Of a stretch of 64,000 nt of DNA, positions 8,488 to 16,584 are shown piece by piece (within the stretch, counting starts at the first letter, position 1; every line of letters begins with the position of its first letter). Under the pieces are notes generated by a model that ran no database searches, was not told the origin of the DNA, and saw only the letters and a list, made by a program, of their open reading frames with translations. The translations under genes were made by a program, and so were the position numbers. The stretch lies in assembly GCA_900547165.1 (NCBI GenBank), contig URFZ01000007.1, positions 1 through 64,000 of the forward strand, given 5' to 3'. Origin of the DNA: an uncultured Eubacteriales bacterium. GTDB lineage: Bacteria; Bacillota; Clostridia; Oscillospirales; UBA644.

Positions 8488-9201
8488 CTATTCTGCCCTT
8501 TTATATATTTTTTTCAGAAACGGAGTGTATTCTCCGTTTTCGTCGTGAATGACGACCGTTTCTATGTCCAGCCCTACCGACGCGCCCTTCTTACCCTCTA
8601 CAAGGACTATATACGGGGGCTTTTCGCGCTTTGAAGCGACCGTCCACAGCCGTTTGGGCTCAATGCCGTTTTCTTTCATTGCGGAAAAGATGTCTGCAAG
8701 CCTGTCTGCGGGAAAAACGGCGCAAAATCTTCCGCCGCCGCGAAGCAAATGTTTTGCGGCTGAACAAACATCGGATATCGAGCAAAATTTTTCGGCACGG
8801 GCAAACTCTTTTCTGCCCGCCGCGTCCGCTCCCGCCCCGTTTGAAAAATACGGCGGATTTACTGTCACAAGGTCGAATTTGCCGTAGGGAAGCAATTTTG
8901 CGACGTCGGCAACATCTGCGCAAATCGTTTTTATACGGTTTTCAAGTCCGTTCAGTTCAACGCTTTTTTCACAGAGTGCCACGGCTTTTTCGTCTATTTC
9001 CACGCAGGTAAAATCCGCTCGGCTTTCGGCGCTCATCAGCAAAGGAACTATTCCGCTTCCGCTGCACAGGTCGCAAACGGAGGTTGCTTTTTTCATGCCT
9101 GCAAAATATGCAAGCACTACGCTGTCCGTGCCGTATGCAAACGTTTCCGTATCACGGTATATTTTCAAATCTCCGACATGGAGTGAATCAAGTTCAATCA
9201 T
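8488..9201 (-). CDS. tRNA1(Val)-A37 N6-methyltransferase family (YabB/TrmN6)
   Basis: 237 residues. The SAM-binding motif is VCDLCSGSGIVPLLMS (about 42-57) and the N6-adenine methylase signature NPPY is at 115-118. The DSVVLAYFA stretch near residue 26 is typical of TrmN6/YabB. The family methylates N6 of A37 in tRNA1(Val) in Escherichia coli; the substrate in Clostridia is inferred. No clear Shine-Dalgarno sequence precedes the start, and the 5' region overlaps the U tract of the ferredoxin terminator. It therefore needs readthrough or a weak promoter not recognised here. Confidence 0.88.
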   Translation of the reverse strand: MIELDSLHVGDLKIYRDTETFAYGTDSVVLAYFAGMKKATSVCDLCSGSGIVPLLMSAESRADFTCVEIDEKAVALCEKSVELNGLENRIKTICADVADVAKLLPYGKFDLVTVNPPYFSNGAGADAAGRKEFARAEKFCSISDVCSAAKHLLRGGGRFCAVFPADRLADIFSAMKENGIEPKRLWTVASKREKPPYIVLVEGKKGASVGLDIETVVIHDENGEYTPFLKKIYKRAE

Positions 9202-9212
9202 ATATCAAGTCA

Positions 9213-9253
9213 CAGTCAAAAAAAATCGGCGACACCGAAAATGATGTCGCCGA
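9213..9253 (-). terminator. terminator after ferredoxin gene
   Basis: On the minus strand TCGGCGACA (9253-9245) pairs with TGTCGCCGA (9234-9226), then eight T residues. It is a strong terminator lying inside the leftward block between the ferredoxin and trmN6-like genes. Confidence 0.85.
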
Positions 9254-9266
9254 CAGTTCATAATGC

Positions 9267-9437
9267 TTATTCAGCAGCAGGTGCGCCAACGGGACATACG
9301 TCCGCGCAAGCTCCGCAATCAATGCACTTTTCGGCGTCGATAACAAATTTGCCGTCACCCTCGGAGATAGCCTCAACCGGGCAGCCGTCAGCGCAAGCGC
9401 CGCAGGAAATGCATTCGTCAGAAATCTTGTATGCCAT
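9267..9437 (-). CDS. 2[4Fe-4S] ferredoxin
   Basis: A 56-residue clostridial-type ferredoxin. Two C-x2-C-x2-C-x3-C clusters are present: C9, C12, C15, C19 and C38, C41, C44, C48, each ending in C-P. It is a small soluble low-potential electron carrier for pyruvate:ferredoxin oxidoreductase, hydrogenase and Rnf. AAGGAGG precedes the ATG. The gene has its own promoter and terminator although it sits inside the ricT-trmN6 block. It is a plausible electron donor to the Rnf complex encoded a few kilobases upstream on the same strand. Confidence 0.95.
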   Translation of the reverse strand: MAYKISDECISCGACADGCPVEAISEGDGKFVIDAEKCIDCGACADVCPVGAPAAE

Positions 9438-9465
9438 AATATTATCCTCCTTATATTTTTTCTAT

Positions 9466-9494
9466 ATAATATCACCTTTCGGCAGATTATGCAA
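9466..9494 (-). promoter_or_regulatory. promoter of ferredoxin gene
   Basis: On the minus strand TTGCAT (9494-9489), 17-base spacer, TATTAT (9471-9466), about 29 bases upstream of the start codon. Confidence 0.7.
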
Positions 9495-9551
9495 TACATT
9501 TTCTGAAAAATTCATATTTTTCATACTTTCAAAAAACCAAGGGAAAAAGCC

Positions 9552-10433
9552 TTATTCCTCTTCAAGTTCTTTTATCTGTTCTGCGGAAAGTTCCTCTGCA
9601 TCATCCTCTTGCCTCTGCTGTTTGCCGCCGCGAAGAATTTTTATATCCTTTGCGGGATAAACCTTTATCTCGACATTATCTTTGTCAAAACGGACTTTGA
9701 CGGTCTCGTTCAGCACGCTGACCTCACAGGCAACGCCGACACCGTCGGGAGTCGAAACGGTATATCCGACACGGGGCATCGTTTTGAACGCATCCTCGTA
9801 AACGTTTTCCTCATAACTCAAACAACAGATAAGTTTGCCGCATGCGCCCGTGATCTTTGTCGGGTTCGTGGACATTCCCTGATCCTTTGCCATACGAACG
9901 GATACGGGAACAAATTCGCTCAAAAAGCGCTTGCAGCAGCAAACTCTGCCGCATGTTCCGAGCGCCCCGAGCGCTTTTGTTTCGTCCCTTGCGCCTATCT
10001 GGCGGAGTTCTATCCTCGTTCTGAAAACGCTTGCAAGGTCTTTGACAAGTTCGCGGAAATCCACCCTGCCCTCCGCAACAAACGAAAATATTATCTTGCT
10101 GTTGTCAAAGGTGTATTCCACGTCCACAAGCGTCATTCCGAGTTTATGTTTCGCTATTTTTTCCTCGCAGATTTTAAGCGCGGATTTCTCTTTTTCACGG
10201 TTTTTCGCGTCTTTTGCGAGGTCTTCGGGCGTTGCCACGCGGAGCACGGGGCTGAGAGGAAGATAGCAGTCTTTCTCATCCACCATTCTGTTTGCCAGAA
10301 CAACGGTTCCTATTTCAACTCCGCGGGAAGTTTCTACGATAACGCGCGTTCCCTCCGCGAGGGTCAATCCTTTCGGATCAAAATAATAAATCTTGCTTAC
10401 TCTTTTGAAACGTACACCGACTATTTCTACCAT
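9552..10433 (-). CDS. ricT: PSP1-domain protein RicT (YaaT)
   Basis: A 293-residue PSP1 protein. Two Cys clusters, CGRVCCCKRFL and CGKLICCLSYE, are the RicT hallmarks; in Bacillus the RicA-RicF-RicT complex carries [4Fe-4S] clusters and guides RNase Y processing of polycistronic mRNAs. The C-terminal tail is Gln/Glu rich. The position directly after holB is the conserved Firmicutes arrangement. No RicA or RicF gene is nearby. The name rests on family and synteny; the role in this organism is inferred. Confidence 0.9.
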   Translation of the reverse strand: MVEIVGVRFKRVSKIYYFDPKGLTLAEGTRVIVETSRGVEIGTVVLANRMVDEKDCYLPLSPVLRVATPEDLAKDAKNREKEKSALKICEEKIAKHKLGMTLVDVEYTFDNSKIIFSFVAEGRVDFRELVKDLASVFRTRIELRQIGARDETKALGALGTCGRVCCCKRFLSEFVPVSVRMAKDQGMSTNPTKITGACGKLICCLSYEENVYEDAFKTMPRVGYTVSTPDGVGVACEVSVLNETVKVRFDKDNVEIKVYPAKDIKILRGGKQQRQEDDAEELSAEQIKELEEE

Positions 10434-10446
10434 AAATACCTCATAT

Positions 10447-11400
10447 CTATCTTATCTCTCTGCACTTTTTGACCGTATAAACGGACCAAAGGTTCAGATT
10501 GACGTTAATGTTACTGTTTTCCGCGGTCGTACCGACCGCACCGCAAAGTTTTGTCAGTTTTTCCGTTCCGAGAGCCGTCAGCGCCCTTTCGTTTTCGGAA
10601 AGCCCCTCGGACGAACCTGCAACGGTATATCCGAAGCAGCGTTTTATATATTTTTCAAGCGCCGAGACATATTCGGTAAACTTTTGTCTCGCGTCCTTGC
10701 CCGCAAAAGTCAAAAGATCGGTCATTTCCAGCCATTTGCCCGATACGAATGCGGCGGCGAATTTTTCGCACCGCTCAAAAAGAGCGTCATCGCGTTTTTT
10801 GTAAAGTTCAAGCGCCTGACCGATATATCCGCCCGAAAGCATTATTGCGCGGTGAAGCGCCGTCGGGTCGGAGTCCTTTATTTTTTCCCGCAACGCTTTT
10901 TCGAGAAGTTCGTCCGACAAAGGACGCAGAGAAAGGAGCGCACAGCGGCTCAGTATCGTTTGCAAAAACGCATCGGAAGAGTGCGCAAGAAGGATAAACG
11001 TTACAAATTCGGGCGGTTCCTCAAGCGTTTTCAAAAGCGTGTTTTGTTTCTGTTCGTTCAGCCTGTCCGCACCGTCTATGATATAGACCTTGTGTGCCCC
11101 GTCGGCGGGATAAAGATCAACGTCGTCAAGGCTTTCGCGCAGTTCTTTGACGGGCAACGTCGGGTCGATGCTCAAAAGGTCAAGGTGCATTCCCGCCGCA
11201 ACTTTTTTGCAGGCAAGACATTTGCCGCACGGTTTTTTTTCACCGTCCGAAATGCAGAGACGTGACGCGGCAATAATATGCGCCAACGTATGTTTTCCGC
11301 TTCCGTCGGGACCTTCAATAAGAAAGGAACTGAAATTTCCCGAACCGTTCAGGATTTTTTTTATATGTTCGTTTCCGTAAAGAGCGTCAAGATCCGTCAC
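10447..11400 (-). CDS. holB: DNA polymerase III subunit delta'
   Basis: A 317-residue AAA+ clamp-loader subunit. The P-loop GPDGSGKHT lies near residues 30-38, followed by a zinc-binding group with C-G-K-C-x-x-C (about 58-64), the D-G-A-D-R-L Walker B region, and the SRCALLSLRPL sensor 1 segment. The delta' subunit helps load the beta clamp. The start is GTG, with AAAGGAG 9 bases upstream. The gene is followed by ricT in the standard Firmicutes order; the usual tmk neighbour is replaced here by a WG-repeat protein gene. Confidence 0.92.
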   Translation of the reverse strand: MTDLDALYGNEHIKKILNGSGNFSSFLIEGPDGSGKHTLAHIIAASRLCISDGEKKPCGKCLACKKVAAGMHLDLLSIDPTLPVKELRESLDDVDLYPADGAHKVYIIDGADRLNEQKQNTLLKTLEEPPEFVTFILLAHSSDAFLQTILSRCALLSLRPLSDELLEKALREKIKDSDPTALHRAIMLSGGYIGQALELYKKRDDALFERCEKFAAAFVSGKWLEMTDLLTFAGKDARQKFTEYVSALEKYIKRCFGYTVAGSSEGLSENERALTALGTEKLTKLCGAVGTTAENSNINVNLNLWSVYTVKKCREIR

Positions 11401-11437
11401 GTCGGAAAACTCCTTTCTTGTTTATTATTTCTTGCCC

Positions 11438-12796
11438 TTATTCTTCTTTTTCGGCAGATTCCGCATCTTTTTCCGTTTCGGAATCATTTGAAATAGGTTG
11501 TTCTTCGGATTCGGCGTTTGCGGAAATTTTTCTGCTGCGGGCAAAAATGAACGTACCAGCGCAGAGTAATCCGATAACGGCAAATACCGCAAAAAGGATA
11601 AAGAAAAGTCTGTTCAAACTTTCTTTTGAAACGCCGTTTTCTGTCGCAGCGGGACGTTCTTTGACTTCCACGTCAAGCGTTTCGAGAATATTTCCGTCCG
11701 CATCGCACGCGCTTACCGTCGCCTTTCCGACGGAAACAAAATATGCCGTGCCGTCGGTTGAAACGGTAACGATGTTTTCGTCGGACGATTTCCAGAATAT
11801 CTCTGCGGAAGCGGGTTCAACGACATATCTGATGCTCAGGCTCTTTCCGACATAAAGTCCCGAATCGCTCAAAAAGCCCAACAGCGTAAGATTTTCAACG
11901 GGCAAAGCGACTTTTGAGAGATCGAGTATGCCCCATTTCCCGTCCTGCTTCACCCAAGCGCGACTCCCGTAAACGGGCGTGGTTTTTTCATACTCACAGG
12001 CAACGACTTCTTTTCCGTTTTTATCGAGCCAACCCCATTTCCCGTCCCTGCAAGCGGGGATAAAGCCCTCGCTTATAAGGTATACGGAAGCAGTATCGTG
12101 CAATCTGTTCGGAACTTTCGTGTCCGAATACACAAAATCGGTCAGCGCGTTTCCGTTTTCATCTATATACGCCCATTTACCGTCTTTTTTTATCGCGGCA
12201 ATTCCGTCTTCAAAGCCCACCGCGCTTTCAAGCGTTCCGTCAAAAACGACCGTGCCGCCGGATGTTCTGTAACCGAAAATGCCCGAACGACCTATTTTTG
12301 AAGAGTCGTAGCCTCCCTTCTTTTTATCGGGGACAAGCGAAACCTGTTCAAAAGTCAGCGCACCGTCCGTTTCGGGTGCGGTTTTCGCGGTCGTTCTGTC
12401 TCCGATGGAAACAATAACTATCTTATCGTTAAAATATGCGTAAAAGCCGTAATAATCGGGGTGCGCCGTCGCTTCGGATTCGAGAGAAACCGTATAATCG
12501 TCCGCAAGCGTTAATGCATTTTTGCGTTCCGTATCGGTAAATACAACGCCGCAGGAACAGCGGAAAAAGTCATCATACTTTGCGTCTATCAGAATTTTTC
12601 CCTCGGAATTTACAAGCCCTTTCTTACCGTTTTCGGTAAAAACGTAAGTGCCGTTCTCAAAGTATTCGACATCTTCATAGTCGAGTGTGGGTTCAACCGC
12701 CCACGATACGGAAGATGCGGCGGAAACGGGGTAAAAACCCGAAAATAAGCCTAACAGAAAGATAAGACAAATAAATACGGTAATATTTTTTCTCAT
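11438..12796 (-). CDS. WG-repeat and Big2 surface protein with C-terminal anchor
   Basis: 452 residues. A signal peptide (1-27, ending VSAAS) is followed by several WG repeats: GKKGLVNSEGKILIDAKYDD, KWAYIDENGNALTDF, KWGWLDKNGKEVVACEYE and a final KWGILDL. A Big2 module follows (about 305-385, with SSDENIVTVSTDGTAYF), then a transmembrane helix (about 403-425) and an acidic Ser/Glu tail. This predicts a type I membrane protein exposed outside. WG repeats are usually beta-propeller-like binding modules; the ligand is unknown. It sits between the rnf genes and holB on the same strand. Confidence 0.85.
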   Translation of the reverse strand: MRKNITVFICLIFLLGLFSGFYPVSAASSVSWAVEPTLDYEDVEYFENGTYVFTENGKKGLVNSEGKILIDAKYDDFFRCSCGVVFTDTERKNALTLADDYTVSLESEATAHPDYYGFYAYFNDKIVIVSIGDRTTAKTAPETDGALTFEQVSLVPDKKKGGYDSSKIGRSGIFGYRTSGGTVVFDGTLESAVGFEDGIAAIKKDGKWAYIDENGNALTDFVYSDTKVPNRLHDTASVYLISEGFIPACRDGKWGWLDKNGKEVVACEYEKTTPVYGSRAWVKQDGKWGILDLSKVALPVENLTLLGFLSDSGLYVGKSLSIRYVVEPASAEIFWKSSDENIVTVSTDGTAYFVSVGKATVSACDADGNILETLDVEVKERPAATENGVSKESLNRLFFILFAVFAVIGLLCAGTFIFARSRKISANAESEEQPISNDSETEKDAESAEKEE

Positions 12797-12806
12797 AAAG
12801 ACCTCA

Positions 12807-12950
12807 TCAAGAAAACAGTCGAAGAATAGGTCCCGACGTAAAGAAGCCGAGAAGAAAGACGGCTATGCCGATAAGAACGTAAAGCAACGTCTTCAAGCGG
12901 ACGCGGCGGTCTTTTTTAACCGAGTAACGGTTCTTCGGACGGAAGATCAT
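12807..12950 (-). CDS. Small single-helix membrane protein, 47 aa
   Basis: A 47-residue protein with a basic N-terminal half (RPKNRYSVKKDRRVRLK) and one transmembrane helix (about residues 22-40, LLYVLIGIAVFLLGFF), ending GPILRLFS. The ATG at 12950 lies inside the end of rnfB, overlapping it by 35 bases, with AAAGGA 8 bases upstream. A longer frame from 12995 is possible but has no better ribosome binding site. It might be an accessory or assembly peptide of the Rnf complex, but only the position supports that. Confidence 0.55.
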   Translation of the reverse strand: MIFRPKNRYSVKKDRRVRLKTLLYVLIGIAVFLLGFFTSGPILRLFS

Positions 12951-13752
12951 CGTTTTTTCCTTTCGAAATAAGGTGTCGCGGACATTTTTCCGCACACGCT
13001 CCGCAACCCGTGCAGAGCGAATAATCTATAACAGCAAGGTTGTTTACAACTTTTACCGCACCGTTCGGGCAGGTCTTTTCGCAAAGACGGCAGCCGATAC
13101 AGCCCTTTTCGCAATACTTTCTGGTTATCACGCCTTTTTCCGTGTTGGAACAGCCTATTACAACATCGTTTTCGAACGGAACAAGACGGATGATATGCTG
13201 CGGACAGGCGGAAACACATACGCCGCAGCCCTTGCATTTTTCGGGAATTATCTTTGCAATTCCGTTTTCGATTTTTATTGCATCGAACGGACAGACTTCC
13301 TTACACTCTCCGAGTCCGATACAGCCGAAAGGACACTCCTTTGCGCCTTTTCCGAGACGGGTGACAGAGGAGCAGTTCATCATGCCCCGATATTCGTATT
13401 TATCTTTTGCCACGCCCTCGCAGCCGACGCAGAGGACTTCGGCGCGCATTCTTTTTCCTGCGGCGGAAGACGTTCCCATTATCGAAGAAATCTTTTCGGC
13501 GACCTCTTCCCCGCCGGGGACGCACTTGTTTGTCGGAACTCCGTCATGAACAACGGCGGAAGCGTATGCGGAGCAGCCCGCAAAACCGCAGGCACCGCAG
13601 TTTGCGCCGGGCAGACAACCGACGACCGCTTCCTCGCGTTCATCCTTTTTAACGGCGAAGATCTTGCTTGCGACGGCAAGAAGCACGCCGAGGACAAAAG
13701 CGATGGCGGCAAGAATAAGGACCGTTTTTGCAATTACCCATAACCACTCCAT
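12916..13752 (-). CDS. rnfB: Rnf complex subunit B (iron-sulfur protein)
   Basis: 278 residues. An N-terminal membrane anchor (about 5-28) is followed by the RnfB-type cluster CLPGANCGACGFAGCSAYA (about 46-64). Further Cys groups include CPFGCIGLGECKEVC (about 140-154) and ferredoxin-like repeats CKGCGVCVSACP, CIGCRLCEKTCP and CTGCGACAEKCP. RnfB is the likely entry point for electrons from ferredoxin into the ion-pumping Rnf complex. It is the last gene of rnfCDGEAB, 12 bases after rnfA. Confidence 0.95.
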   Translation of the reverse strand: MEWLWVIAKTVLILAAIAFVLGVLLAVASKIFAVKKDEREEAVVGCLPGANCGACGFAGCSAYASAVVHDGVPTNKCVPGGEEVAEKISSIMGTSSAAGKRMRAEVLCVGCEGVAKDKYEYRGMMNCSSVTRLGKGAKECPFGCIGLGECKEVCPFDAIKIENGIAKIIPEKCKGCGVCVSACPQHIIRLVPFENDVVIGCSNTEKGVITRKYCEKGCIGCRLCEKTCPNGAVKVVNNLAVIDYSLCTGCGACAEKCPRHLISKGKNDDLPSEEPLLG

Positions 13753-13764
13753 TTTCGGTCCTCC

Positions 13765-14358
13765 TTAAAACGGCAATGTGAAGCCGGAAAAGCCCATAAA
13801 CGCAATAGAAAGAAGTCCCGACGCAATAAGCGCGATGGGAAATCCGCGGAAAGGTTCCGGTATATCGCAATATTCTATGCGTTCACGGACAAGGGACAGA
13901 AGCACGATTGCCAAAAGGAAACCGACGCCCGCCGTAAAGCCGTAAACGACTGAAAAAAGGAAATTGTACTCATTTGTTATATTCAGCAGCGCAACGCCGA
14001 GAACCGCGCAGTTGGTGGTTATCAGCGGCAGATATATGCCGAGCGCGGAATAAAGCGACGGCAGCGATTTCTGCAAAAACATTTCAATAAACTGAACAAG
14101 AGAAGCGATAACGATGATAAACGCTATCGTTTTAAGATATTCAAGTCCCGCAGGGACAAGAATGAAACGGTAAACGACATAGGTCAGCGCGGAAGCAAGC
14201 GTCATCGTAAAAATGACCGCAAAGCCCATACCGACCGCCGTATTCGTCTTTTTTGAAACGCCGAGGAACGGACATATTCCGAGGAATTTGGAGAAAATGA
14301 AGTTTTCTATCAATATCGCGTTCAGACTGAGCGCGACAAGAGCGGCAAAAGTCTGCAT
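13765..14358 (-). CDS. rnfA: Rnf complex subunit A
   Basis: A polytopic membrane protein of 197 residues with six predicted helices, matching RnfA (motif ENFIFSKFLGICPFLGVS near residues 18-35 and LPLITTNCAVLGVAL in the middle). RnfA and RnfE form an antiparallel pair holding a membrane [2Fe-2S] cluster. The ATG at 14358 overlaps the rnfE stop (TGATG), with AGGAGA 9 bases upstream; the GTG one codon earlier is possible but worse spaced. Confidence 0.95.
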   Translation of the reverse strand: MQTFAALVALSLNAILIENFIFSKFLGICPFLGVSKKTNTAVGMGFAVIFTMTLASALTYVVYRFILVPAGLEYLKTIAFIIVIASLVQFIEMFLQKSLPSLYSALGIYLPLITTNCAVLGVALLNITNEYNFLFSVVYGFTAGVGFLLAIVLLSLVRERIEYCDIPEPFRGFPIALIASGLLSIAFMGFSGFTLPF

Positions 14359-14984
14359 CACTTATTCTCTCCTTTCTTATTTTTCTTCGACATTATAAAC
14401 TGAACCAGCGCTATAAGTCCGCCGAGAACGAGGAACCCGCCCGAGGGAGAAACTATAAGCGTTGACGGCGAAAACCACGAAGGCATGACCTCATTGCCGA
14501 AAAACGTACCGTTGCCGAGCATTTCGCGGATAACGCACATACAGAGCTGCGCAAGCATAAAGCCCATGCCGGAGAAAAATCCGTCCGCAACAGAGGGCAA
14601 AGGTTTGTTTTTGGAAGCAAAACTTTCGGCTCTTGCAAGAATTATGCAGTTAACGACAATAAGCGGGATAAAAACGCCGAGAGATGCGGAAAGCGACGGC
14701 AGATACGCCTGCATAACAAGGTCTATAACGGTTACAAAGCCCGCTATGATGACCACATACGCGGCTATTCTGACTTTTTCGGGAATGAACTTTCTCAAAA
14801 CCGAAATGAACAGATTTGAGAACATCAAAACGAACGTGACACAAAGTCCCATGCCTATGCCGTTGAAAACGGTCGTCGTTATGGCAAGCGTCGAACACAT
14901 TCCGAGCAGTTGAACAAAAACAGGGTTGTTGTAAAGGATTCCGTCGAGGGCTATCTTTTTATAATCTGTCTTTTGCTTTTTCAT
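14358..14984 (-). CDS. rnfE: Rnf complex subunit E
   Basis: A 208-residue polytopic membrane protein, homologous in layout to RnfA. It has NPVFVQLLGMCSTLAITTT near the start and IPLIVVNCIILARAESFA in the middle, including the conserved N-C pair. It is a core subunit of the Rnf pump. The start overlaps the rnfG stop as ATGA, and its own stop overlaps the rnfA start, so translation is coupled. Confidence 0.95.
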   Translation of the reverse strand: MKKQKTDYKKIALDGILYNNPVFVQLLGMCSTLAITTTVFNGIGMGLCVTFVLMFSNLFISVLRKFIPEKVRIAAYVVIIAGFVTVIDLVMQAYLPSLSASLGVFIPLIVVNCIILARAESFASKNKPLPSVADGFFSGMGFMLAQLCMCVIREMLGNGTFFGNEVMPSWFSPSTLIVSPSGGFLVLGGLIALVQFIMSKKNKKGENK

Positions 14985-15568
14985 CTTCCGCCCTCCTGTT
15001 CGGTTATCGCTTTTACGCAGGCAACGGCGGCTTTTATGCCGTCCTTAACGCCGCGTGAAGTTCTGGTTGCACCCGAAACGGCATCGACGGAAGCAACTTC
15101 GGAAGACGTTCTGTCCGCAAACTTCGAAAGGTAATCGTCGGAAACGACTTTTGAACCTATGCCCGACGTTTCGGAACTCGAAACGCATCTGACGCCGAGA
15201 ACCGTTTGTCCGTCGGCGGAAATGCCGACTATCAGCCCGATGCCGTCGGACGAATATCCTTTGCCCGTGACCTCGACGCACCAGCCCGCAAGTTCTCCGT
15301 TCTTCGTTCCGCGCCAGACGGCAACGGAATTTTTATCAAAGTTCGTTATATCGGAATAATCAACATTCAGCGCAGAAATATCAAAGGATTCGAACTCCGC
15401 ACCCTCGATAAGTTCGCCGCACGCCGCATTGCGGGAAGCGGCATTGTTTTCGGCAATTCTGTCCTTTGTCACGGCGTTGACCGTGGCAAGCATTGCAACG
15501 ACAACGGCAACGATGACGGTTAGACGCATCGCGATATTAAGGACATATTTTATATCTTTACTTTTCAC
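14981..15568 (-). CDS. rnfG: Rnf complex subunit G (covalent FMN)
   Basis: 195 residues with one N-terminal transmembrane helix (about 9-30) and an extracytoplasmic FMN-binding domain. The flavinylation motif is SGAT in VDAVSGATRTS, whose Thr carries FMN as a phosphoester. The start is taken as GTG at 15568, because AAGGAGG lies 9 bases upstream and the reading frame upstream falls inside rnfD. The gene overlaps the rnfD 3' end by 11 bases. The flavin transferase ApbE needed for FMN attachment is not in the window. Confidence 0.93.
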   Translation of the reverse strand: MKSKDIKYVLNIAMRLTVIVAVVVAMLATVNAVTKDRIAENNAASRNAACGELIEGAEFESFDISALNVDYSDITNFDKNSVAVWRGTKNGELAGWCVEVTGKGYSSDGIGLIVGISADGQTVLGVRCVSSSETSGIGSKVVSDDYLSKFADRTSSEVASVDAVSGATRTSRGVKDGIKAAVACVKAITEQEGGR

Positions 15569-16583
15569 TTGCGGCAGCCTCCTTTTTTCCGTATCTGCGG
15601 GGCTTGGCAACGCGGTCGAGAACAAAGGCAAAGACATTCATTATCAAAATCGAATAACTTACGCCCTCGTTCATTCCGCCGAAGTAGCGGAGCGCCACGG
15701 TAAGAACGCCGCAGCCGATGCCGAAAATAAGGCGTCCGCCGTTTGTTGCGGGAGACGTGCTGTAATCGGTCGCCATAAAGAACGCACCGAGGAAAAGTCC
15801 GCCGCTCAAAATCTCGGCAAGCATGAAGTCAAAATCAAAGAAAACGGCTTGTCCGCCTTTCATGTGGAACAGGAACGTCAGCAATGCGACCGTTCCTATA
15901 TAAGCAACGGGAATATGCCATGTTATGACGCGCCGAACAAGCAGATATATGCCGCCGAGCAAAAGCGCCGCACAGCATATTTCTCCGATACAGCCGCCCT
16001 TGAATCCGAAAAACAGATCGGCAAACGTTTCTGTTGGAAGCGTTCCCGCTTTGAGCGAAGAAAGAGGGGTTGCACCCGTCACGCCGTCAAAAGTTTTCGA
16101 CGCGGAGAAAAGAGGCTCCGAAAACGCCGAAACGGTTTTTGCGGCGGGGAATGCGACCCATGTGGACATAAGTCCGGGCCATGAAGTCAGGCACGCGGCA
16201 CGTGCCGAAAGCGCGGGGTTGATAAAATTCTTTCCGAGTCCGCCGAAAAGCATCTTTGCAACGACTATGGCAAAGAAAGCGCCGAAAACGGCAAGCCAAT
16301 ACGGCGCGACTATCGGCAAATTGAAAGCGAAGAGAATACCCGTTACAACGCATGAAAGGTCAAATACGGTATTTTTTCTTTTTCTGATTTTATTGAAAAG
16401 CGTTTCGAAAAGCACGCAGGAAAGAACGCTCACAAGCACAAGCGTCAACGCGCGAAGTCCGAAAAAGACAACAGCGGCGACAAGCGCGGGAACGAGAGCG
16501 ATAACAACGTCGAACATAACGCCGCGAACCGTTGTTTTTGCTCTGTAATGCGGAGAGGAACTGACGATAAAAAGATTTTCCAT
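15558..16583 (-). CDS. rnfD: Rnf complex subunit D (covalent FMN)
   Basis: A 341-residue polytopic membrane protein of the RnfD/NqrB family. The flavinylation motif TGAT is present in FDGVTGATPLSS (around residue 170). NPALSARAACLTSWP is a family signature. The ATG at 16583 is one base after the rnfC stop, with GAGAGGG upstream; the upstream in-frame extension lies within rnfC and is rejected. RnfD is thought to be part of the ion-translocation path. Confidence 0.94.
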   Translation of the reverse strand: MENLFIVSSSPHYRAKTTVRGVMFDVVIALVPALVAAVVFFGLRALTLVLVSVLSCVLFETLFNKIRKRKNTVFDLSCVVTGILFAFNLPIVAPYWLAVFGAFFAIVVAKMLFGGLGKNFINPALSARAACLTSWPGLMSTWVAFPAAKTVSAFSEPLFSASKTFDGVTGATPLSSLKAGTLPTETFADLFFGFKGGCIGEICCAALLLGGIYLLVRRVITWHIPVAYIGTVALLTFLFHMKGGQAVFFDFDFMLAEILSGGLFLGAFFMATDYSTSPATNGGRLIFGIGCGVLTVALRYFGGMNEGVSYSILIMNVFAFVLDRVAKPRRYGKKEAAASEK

Positions 16584-16584
16584 A

